The notes under the pieces: generated by a model
The model's database searches: none
Seen by the model: only the letters and a program-made list of their open reading frames with translations
Told to the model about the DNA's origin: nothing
Shown: piece by piece, positions 52,340-60,397 of the stretch
Layout: each line of letters begins with the position of its first letter
How positions within the stretch are numbered: the stretch's first letter is position 1
Translations under genes and position numbers: made by a program
From: Nocardiopsis quinghaiensis
GTDB lineage: Bacteria > Actinomycetota > Actinomycetes > Streptosporangiales > Streptosporangiaceae
Reading direction: 5' to 3'
Assembly (NCBI RefSeq): GCF_008638365.1
Contig: NZ_VWVU01000030.1
Span: 17,359 to 81,358, forward strand
Length of the DNA: 64,000 nt

Positions 52340-53443
52340 ATGAAGCCCACACCGACCGCCAAGGCCACCCGGCTGCTGCGCTCCACCGCGCAGCGGCTCG
52401 TCGCGGTGCTCCGGCGCAAGGTGCTGTTCCGCTACCGCCTCGTCCTCATCACCCTCGTCGTGCTGGCCGTCGGTGTCGGGGTCGGCGCCGTGTGGGGACC
52501 CGCCGGCTGGTTTCCGCCCAGCTCCACCATCCTCACCGTCCTGGCGGGCGGGCTCCTCCTCAAGCGCAAGAGCCTGGCCTTCCTGCTGGCCGTGGTCGGC
52601 GCCGTCCTGCTGTTCGTCGCCTTCATGCTCGACTTCGGCCAGGTGGGCCCCGGCCTGCTGGTCACCATCGGCGTCACCGCCGTCCTGTCCTACCTGCTGT
52701 CGGGAGTGCGCGAGCGCCTCGGCGTGCAGGGGCTCAGCGGCGAGATGATGCTGCTGGACCTGCGCGACCGGATCCGCCACCAGGGCAAACTGCCCCGGCT
52801 GCCCGAGGGGTGGGGGCGCACCGCCGTCCTGCGCCAGGCGGGCGGCTCCTCCTTCGGCGGCGACTTCGTCGTCTCCATCCGCAGGGAGAACCGGCTGGAC
52901 GTGGCCGTCGTGGACGTCTCCGGCAAGGGGGTGGACGCCGGAACCCGCGCACTGTTGCTCTCCGGTGCGTTCAGCGGGCTCATCGGGGCCGTCCCCGCCC
53001 GTGACTTCCTCGCCCACTGCAACGACTACCTCATGCGCAACAGCGGCGGCGAGGGCTTCGTGACCGCCGTGCACCTGAGCGTGGACCTGGACACGGGCGA
53101 ATACCAGATCGCCTCCGCCGGGCACCCGCCCGCGCTGCACTACGACAGCGGCGGCGGTGTGTGGAGCACCACCGAGGCCAAGGGCGTGGTCCTGGGGGTC
53201 ATCCCGGAGATGACCTACGCCTCCGTCGAGGGCACACTCCGGCCCGGTGACGCCATCATGCTCTGCACCGACGGCCTCATCGAAACCCCCGGTGAGGACC
53301 TCGACGCGGGGATCGACCGGCTCCTGGGCGCCGCCGAACGGCTCGTTCCACGCGGTTTCGCCACCGGCGCGGGCGAGATCGTGAAAACCCTCAGCAAGGA
53401 CAAGAACGACGACTGCGCCCTGGTCGTCCTCTGGCGCGACTGA
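52340..53443 (+). CDS. Membrane SpoIIE/RsbU-type PP2C phosphatase
   Basis: A 367-residue protein with three or four membrane helices in residues 35-120 (L-V-L-I-T-L-V-V-L-A-V-G-V-G-V-G, then A-F-L-L-A-V-V-G-A-V-L-L-F-V-A-F). The SpoIIE phosphatase domain follows: S-F-G-G-D-F-V-V, V-A-V-V-D-V-S-G-K-G-V-D-A-G, S-A-G-H-P-P-A-L and C-T-D-G-L-I-E with the metal-binding Asp residues. Such enzymes dephosphorylate anti-sigma-factor antagonists in partner-switching pathways; no antagonist or kinase gene is adjacent. ATG 52340 has AGGGGA 5 bases before it. Confidence 0.9.
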   Translation: MKPTPTAKATRLLRSTAQRLVAVLRRKVLFRYRLVLITLVVLAVGVGVGAVWGPAGWFPPSSTILTVLAGGLLLKRKSLAFLLAVVGAVLLFVAFMLDFGQVGPGLLVTIGVTAVLSYLLSGVRERLGVQGLSGEMMLLDLRDRIRHQGKLPRLPEGWGRTAVLRQAGGSSFGGDFVVSIRRENRLDVAVVDVSGKGVDAGTRALLLSGAFSGLIGAVPARDFLAHCNDYLMRNSGGEGFVTAVHLSVDLDTGEYQIASAGHPPALHYDSGGGVWSTTEAKGVVLGVIPEMTYASVEGTLRPGDAIMLCTDGLIETPGEDLDAGIDRLLGAAERLVPRGFATGAGEIVKTLSKDKNDDCALVVLWRD

Positions 53444-53749
53444 CCCGCTCTCCCACCCCGCGGGGCGGCCACCGCGGTGTTCGCGGGTCGGTCGATGCGG
53501 CACCGGCACGCCCCGACGGGTAGGGTCGGTGTGCTCCCCGTCCCGCGTACGGCGGCTCAGTCCGTACACGTCCAGGATCGCCGTGCCCGCCCTTTCCGCC
53601 CCCGGGCGCCAACTCCACGCACGGTCCACCATGCCAGCGACGACGGGACCGGAGCGGGGCCGGACCACCGGCCCACCGCTTTTCCGAGGACCGGCGTCGC
53701 CTGTGGGTGCTCCCCAACGGGCGTAGGAGAATGCGAGGGGGTGCTTCGC
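53444..53749. other. Leader region of mgtE
   Basis: No gene supported. I searched for an M-box magnesium riboswitch and saw no matching core. GAGGGGG at 53735-53741 is the mgtE ribosome site. Confidence 0.4.
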
Positions 53750-55093
53750 ATGTCAGAAGGCGAGCGCGCTACGGAACTGATCGATCTGGTCCAGGCCAAC
53801 AACCTGACCGGTATCCGGCTCTGGCTGGCCGAACACAGGCCCCACGAGATCGCCGACGAGCTCTCCCGCATGGACGGCGGCGAAGCGATCATCCCCTTCC
53901 GGCTCCTGGACAAGGACCGCGAACTGGAGGTCTTCGAGGAACTGGACCCCAGCCAGCAGCAGGCCATCCTGCTGGGCCTGCGCGACACCGCGTTCCGCGA
54001 GATCCTGGAGGAGATGGACCCGGACGACCGGGCCCGTCTCATCGGTGAGGCGCCCGCCAAGATCGCCACCCGCGCGCTGGCCGGTCTCAGTTCCGCCGAA
54101 CGCAAGATGACCGCCGCGCTCCTGGGCTATCCCGAGGACTCCGTCGGCCGGTACATGACCCCCGAGACGGTCATCCTGCACCGCGACCTGGCGGTGGGCC
54201 GCGCCCTGGAGGTCGTGCGCGCCAAAGGAGCCGACGCCGAGACCATCTACACCCTTCCGGTGGTCGGCGACGGCCGCCGTATGGTCGGGACGGTGACGCT
54301 GCGCGACCTGGTGGTCAGCGACGACTCCCGCCTGATCAAGGACATCGTGGACGTGTTCGCGCCGCGCGTGCGCGCCTCGGAGTCGGTCGAGGACGCCGCC
54401 CGCCTGATGCAGGAGGCCAACCTGGTCTCCCTGCCGGTGGTGGACTCCGAGGACCGCTTCCTGGGCCAGCTGACCTTCGACGACGCCCTGGAGATCATCG
54501 AGGCCGCCGACACCGAGGACATGGCCCGCCAGTCCGGTGCCAGCCCGGTCAGCGACCACTACGTGACCGTCAGCGTGCTGCGCCTGGTGGGGGCCCGCTC
54601 GGTGTGGCTGATGCTGCTCATCGTGGCGGCCACGCTCACGGTCAACGTGATGCAGGCCTTCGAGTCCGCTCTGGACGCGGTCACGGCCCTGGCACTGTTC
54701 GTACCGATGCTCATCGGTACCGGCGGCAACGTCGGTGCGCAGTCGGCCACCGCGATCGTGCGCGCCCTGGCGGTCGGCGAGGTACGGGTGCGCGACCTGC
54801 CGTCGGTGATCTGGAAGGAGGCGCGGGTCGGCCTGCTCCTGGGGCTCCTCCTGGCCGGACTGGCCCTGGCCATCGGCTCCCTGCTGGTGGGTGTGGACGT
54901 CGCGGTGGTGGTGGCGTGCTCGGTGATCGCGGTGTGTACGTGGGCGGCGATCATCGGTTCGTCCATGCCGCTGCTGGCCCGCAAGGTGGGCGTGGACCCG
55001 GCCGTGGTGTCCTCTCCCATGGTGACCACGATCGTGGACGCCTCGGGCCTGCTCATCTACTTCTCCATCGCCACCGCGGTCCTGGGCGTCTGA
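53750..55093 (+). CDS. mgtE: Magnesium transporter MgtE
   Basis: A 447-residue Mg2+ channel. The N-domain of short helical repeats (residues 1-130, E-L-D-P-S-Q-Q-Q-A-I-L) is followed by a CBS pair (about 137-265; R-Y-M-T-P-E-T-V-I, S-L-P-V-V-D). Five membrane helices from about 285 include M-L-I-G-T-G-G-N-V-G-A-Q-S-A-T, the pore signature. Cytosolic domains sense Mg2+ and close the pore. ATG 53750 has GAGGGGG 8 bases upstream; GTG 53741 is in frame but falls inside it. Confidence 0.95.
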   Translation: MSEGERATELIDLVQANNLTGIRLWLAEHRPHEIADELSRMDGGEAIIPFRLLDKDRELEVFEELDPSQQQAILLGLRDTAFREILEEMDPDDRARLIGEAPAKIATRALAGLSSAERKMTAALLGYPEDSVGRYMTPETVILHRDLAVGRALEVVRAKGADAETIYTLPVVGDGRRMVGTVTLRDLVVSDDSRLIKDIVDVFAPRVRASESVEDAARLMQEANLVSLPVVDSEDRFLGQLTFDDALEIIEAADTEDMARQSGASPVSDHYVTVSVLRLVGARSVWLMLLIVAATLTVNVMQAFESALDAVTALALFVPMLIGTGGNVGAQSATAIVRALAVGEVRVRDLPSVIWKEARVGLLLGLLLAGLALAIGSLLVGVDVAVVVACSVIAVCTWAAIIGSSMPLLARKVGVDPAVVSSPMVTTIVDASGLLIYFSIATAVLGV

Positions 55094-55198
55094 CCAGGTC
55101 AGCGCCGGACCGCGTGCCCTTCGCGGGTGATCCGGTCGCATGAACGGGACGCGGAGCGGGTATCTCCGCAGGAGAAGGACGGATCTAGGGGGGATTCC

Positions 55199-55396
55199 AT
55201 GTCCGCTGCCGGAGGTGCGTTCAACCGGTTGAAGAAGGTCGTCGACAACAACGCGGGCAAGGCTCAGGGCCTGGTGGGGAAGGCCGCCCAGGCGGCGAAG
55301 AAGGCCACCGGGGGCTCCTACAACGACAAGATCGACCGAGGAGCCGGAGCCGCGACGGACTACCTGCGCAAACGCGATCGGAAGGACGAGAAGTAG
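55199..55396 (+). CDS. MT0933-like small antitoxin-family protein
   Basis: A 65-residue Lys/Ala-rich protein (A-F-N-R-L-K-K-V-V-D-N-N-A-G-K, K-K-A-T-G-G-S-Y-N-D-K-I-D-R-G) matching the Rv0909/MT0933 antitoxin pattern of an amphipathic helix and a T-G-G-K-Y-like turn. No toxin gene follows, so it may be a stand-alone member of unknown role. A G-rich GGGGGG lies about 6 bases before ATG 55199. Confidence 0.75.
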   Translation: MSAAGGAFNRLKKVVDNNAGKAQGLVGKAAQAAKKATGGSYNDKIDRGAGAATDYLRKRDRKDEK

Positions 55397-55443
55397 CGCG
55401 ACCCGTGTGAGGCCGGGGCGGATGGGGCGTCCACAATGTGAGG

Positions 55444-56373
55444 ATGCCTTCACCCGCCCCTCGGCGTCCTCCCGCCTTCCCCGGTCCCGTCGAGTCCTCC
55501 GGGGCGGCCACCCCGGTCGGCCCCCGGTGGCCGATCCTGCTCGCCAGAATCCGCGTGCCGCTGATGTGGGCGGCCACGCTCGCCCTCCTCGGCGGTTACC
55601 TCGGCCTGTCCTGGTGGGCGGGCGGCACGCTGTTCGCGGCCGCGCTCGCCGTGTACCTGCGCCTGGGCACCGTGCGGCGCGGGCCACGGACGATGGAGCC
55701 GCCGGTGCGGGGCCGCTGGATGGCGCTCACCAGTCCCGTGGACAACGTGCCCAGCCAGGGCAGCCACGCCTACGGGCAGACCTACGCGCTCGGCCTGGTC
55801 GCCGAACCCGGGGAGGGTGCCCGGCCCGACATCGGCTGGCGGCCGCTCAGCCGCCCGCCGGGGGACTTCCCGGCCTTCGGACGGCCCGTCTACGCCCCCG
55901 CGGACGGGACCGTGGTGACCGCGCACGACCGCCAGCGCGACCACCGCAGCCGCAACTCGTGGCCGTGGCTGTTCGGCTCGGTCGTGGAGAACACGCTGCG
56001 GGAGCTGCGGGGCCCGGCCGGGCTGCTCGGCAACCACCTGGTGATCGACGTGGGTGACGCCTACGTGCTCCTGGGACATCTGCGCCGGGGATCGCTGACG
56101 GTCCGCCGGGGGGACCGCGTCCGGGCCGGTCAGCCGGTGGCCCGCTGCGGGAACTCGGGGGCGTGCACCGAACCCCAGGTGCGCGTGCAACTCATGGACC
56201 ACCGCAGCCCCCTGTTCGCCGCCGGACTGCCGATCGTGTGGGCGCCGGGATGGAACGGGAAGGCCGAGGGGGAGGGGCTTCCGGAGACCTGGCGGCCCGT
56301 GGTGGTCGCGGCCCCGGCGAGAGGCGGCGTACCCGCCGGTCGGAGGGTCCCCGAAGCGGACTACCCTGAATGA
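55444..56373 (+). CDS. M23 peptidase-fold membrane protein, active site degenerate
   Basis: A 309-residue protein with two hydrophobic helices at about 36-75 and an extracytoplasmic M23/LytM-like domain. The fold marks remain: G-S-H-A-Y-G-Q-T-Y-A, V-Y-A-P-A-D-G-T-V, G-N-H-L-V-I-D-V, L-L-G-H-L and C-G-N-S-G-A-C-T-E-P. The P-H-L-H-F motif is replaced by P-Q-V-R-V (Gln245, Arg247) and the usual metal Asp after the first His reads Gly. It is therefore probably a non-catalytic regulator or wall-binding protein. CACAAT ends six bases before ATG 55444; GTG 55438 is the alternative. The TGA overlaps an iron box. Confidence 0.82.
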   Translation: MPSPAPRRPPAFPGPVESSGAATPVGPRWPILLARIRVPLMWAATLALLGGYLGLSWWAGGTLFAAALAVYLRLGTVRRGPRTMEPPVRGRWMALTSPVDNVPSQGSHAYGQTYALGLVAEPGEGARPDIGWRPLSRPPGDFPAFGRPVYAPADGTVVTAHDRQRDHRSRNSWPWLFGSVVENTLRELRGPAGLLGNHLVIDVGDAYVLLGHLRRGSLTVRRGDRVRAGQPVARCGNSGACTEPQVRVQLMDHRSPLFAAGLPIVWAPGWNGKAEGEGLPETWRPVVVAAPARGGVPAGRRVPEADYPE

Positions 56374-56389
56374 GGTAAGGCGGACCTAA
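56371..56389 (+). promoter_or_regulatory. IdeR/DmdR iron box
   Basis: TGAGGTAAGGCGGACCTAA matches the actinobacterial iron-box consensus TTAGGTTAGGCTCACCTAA at 15 of 19 positions, with both AGGT and ACCTAA halves intact. It covers the -35 side of a GATTCT -10 candidate at 56391-56396, the right place to block the downstream 2Fe-2S gene when iron is sufficient. Confidence 0.75.
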
Positions 56390-56426
56390 CGATTCTGGCG
56401 CTCATGACGAGAGCATGGGGGAGAGC

Positions 56427-57014
56427 GTGAACGCGGTCGAAGGGCGCCCGTGCCAGCTCACGGTCTGTCGGGGCTGCTGCTGCGGGACGAGGAAGAAGGT
56501 CCCGGGCGTGGACCACGAGGCCCAACTCGCCCGTCTCAGCGCCATCGACGACCGCTCCGGCCGCACCGTCCCCGTACGCACCAGCAAGTGCCTGGATATC
56601 TGCTTCCAGGCGAACGTGGTGGTCGTCCAGCCCTCCCAGGCGGGGCGTGCGGCCGGCGGCCGTCCGGTGTGGCTGGGCGGGATCACCGAGGACGAGCTGG
56701 TCGAGGCCGTCGACGACTGGATCTTCGGGGGCGGCCCCGGACTCGCGCCGCTGCCTGCCGCCCTGGCCGGTCACGTGACCTCCAAGGACGCGAAGAAGCC
56801 GAAGAAGCGCAAGGAGCCCAAGCGCTCCAAGGCGGCCAAGAAGGAGCGCGAGAAGGCCAAGAAGGCCGAGAAGAGGGCCAAGGCCGAGAGGAAGGCCGCC
56901 AAGGAGTCGGGTCCGGACAAGGACCGCAGCCGCCCGAAGAAGTCCGGCAAGGACAAGGACGGGAAGAAGAACGGGAAGAAGGACGGGGACGGCAGGAAGG
57001 ACAAGAAGAAGTAG
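56427..57014 (+). CDS. 2Fe-2S thioredoxin-like ferredoxin domain protein with Lys-rich tail
   Basis: A 195-residue protein. Residues 1-100 carry a thioredoxin-like 2Fe-2S ferredoxin domain: L-T-V-C-R-G-C-C-C-G-T-R-K-K and S-K-C-L-D-I-C-F-Q-A-N-V-V-V-V supply the Cys ligands. The last ~75 residues are almost all Lys, Glu, Asp, Arg and Ala (K-K-P-K-K-R-K-E-P-K), a highly basic disordered tail. GTG 56427 has GGGGGAG close upstream; ATG 56415 is also in frame. The iron box in front predicts expression under iron limitation, perhaps for siderophore iron release, which is inference. Confidence 0.82.
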   Translation: MNAVEGRPCQLTVCRGCCCGTRKKVPGVDHEAQLARLSAIDDRSGRTVPVRTSKCLDICFQANVVVVQPSQAGRAAGGRPVWLGGITEDELVEAVDDWIFGGGPGLAPLPAALAGHVTSKDAKKPKKRKEPKRSKAAKKEREKAKKAEKRAKAERKAAKESGPDKDRSRPKKSGKDKDGKKNGKKDGDGRKDKKK

Positions 57015-57079
57015 GCCGGTGCTCCACCGGCGCACGGCCCGGACCCGCTCGGGGGACCGCGGACCCGGCCCGCACCGCC

Positions 57080-58948
57080 CTAACGGCTCTGCGGTGCGAA
57101 CTGGGTCCGGTAGAGCGCCGTGTACAGCCCGCCCTGTTCCAACAGCTCGTCGTGCGTGCCCCGCTCCAGGATCCGTCCGTCCTCCAGCACCAGGATCTGG
57201 TCCGCCTCCCGTACCGTCGCCAGCCGGTGCGCGATCACCAGTGAGGTCCGTCCCTCCAGCGCCACCGCCAGGGCCTCCTGCACGGCCGCCTCGGACTCGG
57301 AGTCCAGGTGTGCCGTGGCCTCGTCCAGCACCACCACCGACGGTGCCTTCAACAGCAGCCGTGCGATCGCCAGCCGCTGCTTCTCGCCGCCGGAGAGCCG
57401 GTACCCCCGGTCCCCGACCATCGTGTCCAGACCGTTGGGCAGGTGCTCCAGGAGCGGTCCCAGCCGAGCCATCCGCAGCACCTCCTCCAGTTCGGCGTCG
57501 GTCGCCTCCGGACGGGCGTACCGCAGGTTCGCGCCCACCGTGTCGTGGAACAGCTGCGGGTCCTGGGTGACCACACCCACCGTCTCGCGCAGCGAGTCCC
57601 CGGTCACCTCGCGCAGGTCCAGGCCGCCCAGGCGCACCTCGCCCTCGGTCGGGTCGTACAGACGCGACACCAGGTGCGTCAGCGTCGTCTTGCCCGCGCC
57701 CGACGGACCCACCAGGGCCACCATCATCCCCGGTTCCGCGCGGAAGGAGACCCCGCTCAGCACCTGGGTGTCCTCGTCCACCTCCGCGTGCGGCGTCAGC
57801 TCCAACGACGCCACCGACGACTCCTTCGCGCCCGGGTAGCGGAACGACACGTGGTCGAACTCCACACCCAGCGCGCCGCGGGGGAGGTCCTTGGCATCCG
57901 GGCTCTCCTTGATGCCCGGCTCCAGGTCCAGCACCTCGAAGACACGGTCGAAGGAGACCAGAGCGGTCATGATCTCCACGTGCACGTTGGACAGCGTGGT
58001 CACCGGTCCGTACAGGCGGGAGAGCAGGGTGGTCAGCGCCACCAGCGTGCCCACCTCGAAAGCCCCGTCGATCGCCAGCACGCCGCCGACCCCGTACACC
58101 ATCGCCATCGCCATCGCCGTGATCAGGCCCAGCATGCTGAACAGCAGGGAACCGAACACCGCCTGGCGCACGCCCAGGTCGCGGACCCGTCCCGCGCGGC
58201 GGGCGAACCCCGCCGACTCCTCGGCGGGGCGTCCGTACAGCTTGACCAGCATCGCCCCGCCGACGTTGAACCGCTCGGTCATCAGCGAGCTCATGTCCGC
58301 GTTGGTGTCCATCGCGTCGCGGGAGATGTGCGCCAGCCGCCGCCCGATCAGCTTGGCGGGAACCACGAACAGCGGAACCAGCGCCAGCGCGATCAGCGTC
58401 ACCTGCCACGACAGCGCGAGCATCGTCACGATCACCGCGGTTGCGCTGACCACGTTGGACACCACGGACTGGAGCACGGAGGTGATCGCCCGCTGCGCGC
58501 CCACCACGTCGGTGTTCAACCGGCTGATCAGCGACCCGGTCTGGGTGCGGGTGAAGAACGCCACCGGCATCCGCTGCACATGGCTGAACACCTGCGTGCG
58601 CAACTGGTAGATGACCCCCTCACCGATCCGTGAGGACAGCCACCGGCCGAGGAGGGTCAGCGCGCTCTCCAGTACCGCCAGCCCGGCCGCGGCGAGCGCC
58701 AGCCACACCACCAGCGAGGTGTTCCCGGGCATGATGCCCCGGTCGATGATGGCCTTGAGCAGCAGCGGGTTGGCGACCACGATCGCGGACCCGACCATGG
58801 TCACCAGGAGAAAGCACAGGATCGTCCGCGAGTGCGGACGTGCGTAGGAGATGATCCGCCGGGTGAGGCCGGGCGGTAGTGACTGCCCCTTCGCGCTCCC
58901 GTCGTTGACCAGGGCCCTGTAGGAGGGCCTGCCGGACATCATTGTCAT
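57080..58948 (-). CDS. ABC exporter, fused permease-ATPase
   Basis: A 622-residue type IV ABC exporter half-transporter. Six membrane helices (about 35-330) are followed by the ATPase: V-G-P-S-G-A-G-K-T-T Walker A near 420, R-L-S-G-G-E-K-Q-R-L-A-I-A-R signature, V-V-V-L-D-E-A-T-A-H-L-D-S-E Walker B and I-A-H-R-L-A-T-V switch His. It would homodimerise and export lipids or drugs. No partner half-transporter is adjacent. ATG 58948 has GAGG 7 bases upstream. Confidence 0.93.
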   Translation of the reverse strand: MTMMSGRPSYRALVNDGSAKGQSLPPGLTRRIISYARPHSRTILCFLLVTMVGSAIVVANPLLLKAIIDRGIMPGNTSLVVWLALAAAGLAVLESALTLLGRWLSSRIGEGVIYQLRTQVFSHVQRMPVAFFTRTQTGSLISRLNTDVVGAQRAITSVLQSVVSNVVSATAVIVTMLALSWQVTLIALALVPLFVVPAKLIGRRLAHISRDAMDTNADMSSLMTERFNVGGAMLVKLYGRPAEESAGFARRAGRVRDLGVRQAVFGSLLFSMLGLITAMAMAMVYGVGGVLAIDGAFEVGTLVALTTLLSRLYGPVTTLSNVHVEIMTALVSFDRVFEVLDLEPGIKESPDAKDLPRGALGVEFDHVSFRYPGAKESSVASLELTPHAEVDEDTQVLSGVSFRAEPGMMVALVGPSGAGKTTLTHLVSRLYDPTEGEVRLGGLDLREVTGDSLRETVGVVTQDPQLFHDTVGANLRYARPEATDAELEEVLRMARLGPLLEHLPNGLDTMVGDRGYRLSGGEKQRLAIARLLLKAPSVVVLDEATAHLDSESEAAVQEALAVALEGRTSLVIAHRLATVREADQILVLEDGRILERGTHDELLEQGGLYTALYRTQFAPQSR

Positions 58949-58983
58949 GGACAGCCTCGTTCTGCTCGCCTGTTCGCCGCGTG

Positions 58984-59010
58984 TGCGTCAACACACGCAT
59001 GCGTCAACAC
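58984..59010 (-). promoter_or_regulatory. Direct repeats TGCGTCAACAC upstream of ABC exporter
   Basis: The 11-bp sequence occurs at 58984-58994 and 59000-59010, spaced 16 bases. On the gene's strand each copy reads GTGTTGACGCA, which contains TTGACG, a -35-like hexamer. The pair, 36 bases upstream of the start, looks like a regulator-binding site or a duplicated -35 region. Confidence 0.45.
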
Positions 59011-59129
59011 TGGTGTACGTACGCCGCTTCCCGGGACGGGGAGGACCGTGCCGGACCCGTGCCGCGGGCCTGCCTGAGGAGGGGCCCCGCGAACGCCGCC
59101 GCGGTCCTGCCGGGGAGCGGGCGAGGGTC

Positions 59130-59633
59130 CTACAGGGAGTGGGCGAGGCGGCCCAGCGCAGCGGTGGTGGAGCGGCCGGGGGTGAAGGGGAGTTCCCAGG
59201 CCTGCGCGCCGAGCGCGTCGGCGCCGCGGATCTTGGCCTGGGTGTAGCGGTCCCCGGCGGTGTAGGCCAGGGCGGCGGGGTCCAGGGGGCGCAGGGCCTC
59301 GGCGTAGGACGCCCAGTCGGCGACCGCCGGCGGGCCCTCGATGACGAACGATCCGGTGACGCAGCCCAGAGCGGCGACGGTCTCGGCACGCTCCTCGGCG
59401 GGGTTCACCGGGCGTCCCGGCCCCTTCCAGGCCCGCACGCGCTCGTCGGACTCGATACCCACCACGACGGGCAGCCCCCGCTCGGCGATGGCTCGGAGGA
59501 AGCGGACGTGTCCGACGTGCAGGACGTCGAAGGCACCGGTGACCACGGCCGGTCGCGCCAGGTCGTCGGGTCGTTCGAACCAGCGTGCTCCCAGAGCGGT
59601 GTTCGGGTCGTGTGTCACGTCCGTGTCCGTCAT
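59130..59633 (-). CDS. Cytidylyltransferase-like nucleotidyltransferase
   Basis: A 167-residue nucleotidyltransferase with T-G-A-F-D-V-L-H-V-G-H-V-R-F-L, the HxGH motif of the RfaE/TagD group, and V-V-V-G-I-E-S-D-E-R-V-R near residue 58. It would join a nucleotide to a phosphorylated sugar or alcohol. The usual end motif I-S-S-T is replaced by G-R-S-T. Substrate unknown; no sugar-kinase gene is adjacent. Confidence 0.87.
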   Translation of the reverse strand: MTDTDVTHDPNTALGARWFERPDDLARPAVVTGAFDVLHVGHVRFLRAIAERGLPVVVGIESDERVRAWKGPGRPVNPAEERAETVAALGCVTGSFVIEGPPAVADWASYAEALRPLDPAALAYTAGDRYTQAKIRGADALGAQAWELPFTPGRSTTAALGRLAHSL

Positions 59634-59907
59634 TCAGTCACCCGTTCCGCAAGCCCGAGGGCGCCCGGATCCGATCGCGCCCACAGGGCCGCCCGAAAGG
59701 TCAACGTACCCGTTGGAGGCCGGTATTCCACTTCGGAGGGCACGGAACCGAACAGTGTTCTTCTCCTGGAAGCGAACTTCCGGTCCATGCGTTGTGAGGG
59801 AACTCACGGTGACCGGGCCCGTCCCGGGAGCGAATGGGGCGGGGTGTCCCCCCGGGTGGGGTGGTGGAGCGAGCCGGTGCTGGAAGCACACGACCCACTC
59901 CGAGTGG

Positions 59908-59978
59908 AGCGGGCGACGAGAATCGAACTCGCATGACCAGCTTGGAAGGCTGGGGTTCTACCATTGAACTACGCCCGC
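59908..59978 (-). tRNA. tRNA-Gly (anticodon TCC)
   Basis: The 71-nt cloverleaf on the minus strand has acceptor GCGGGCG/CGCCCGC, D-arm TAGTTCAATGGTAGAA, anticodon loop CTTCCAA and T-arm GAGTTCGATTCTC. Discriminator T is at 59908 and the CCA is encoded at 59905-59907. Confidence 0.95.
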
Positions 59979-60095
59979 GTGGCGCCAGAGACTTCGAGTG
60001 TCCTCTAGACTCTTGGAGCCGACGGAGACAAGAGTACAGTCTCCGGAGCCGTGGTCGCACACTCATATCGAGAGTGCGATCCTTGGTTCGGCGCA

Positions 60096-60170
60096 CGGGG
60101 TGTGGCGCAGCTTGGTTAGCGCGCATGCTTTGGGAGCATGAGGCCGCGGGTTCGAATCCCGCCACCCCGA
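60096..60170 (+). tRNA. tRNA-Pro (anticodon TGG)
   Basis: A 75-nt cloverleaf: acceptor CGGGGTG/CACCCCG, D-arm GGCGCAGCTTGGTTAGCGC, anticodon stem CATGC with loop TTTGGGA, T-arm CGGGTTCGAATCCCG, discriminator A at 60170. No CCA is encoded. It lies upstream of tig. Confidence 0.95.
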
Positions 60171-60397
60171 CGAAACCACCATGGCAGTGGCCTCAGGCCG
60201 TGCGCCGTGGCCCCCTGTGTATCTGCCCTAGACTTGGTGCGATCAGCAGGAAACTGTAAGTCCCAGCCCGTCGCAGGGCACCCCAGTTGGATGCGGTCGT
60301 CAAGACCTTCGGGGTGCACGCGTGCATTTCGCCGTTGTGTGTGGTGCGCCTGCGGGCCGACGCGGACACCAGCCGGCAAACCTAGGAGTACCGCCCC

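Noticed and set aside
53444..53749. M-box magnesium riboswitch before mgtE
   Set aside because: No match to the conserved core and no plausible three-helix fold by eye.
55199..55396. Toxin-antitoxin pair around the MT0933-like protein
   Set aside because: Neighbours are mgtE and an M23-fold gene; no toxin family member is adjacent.
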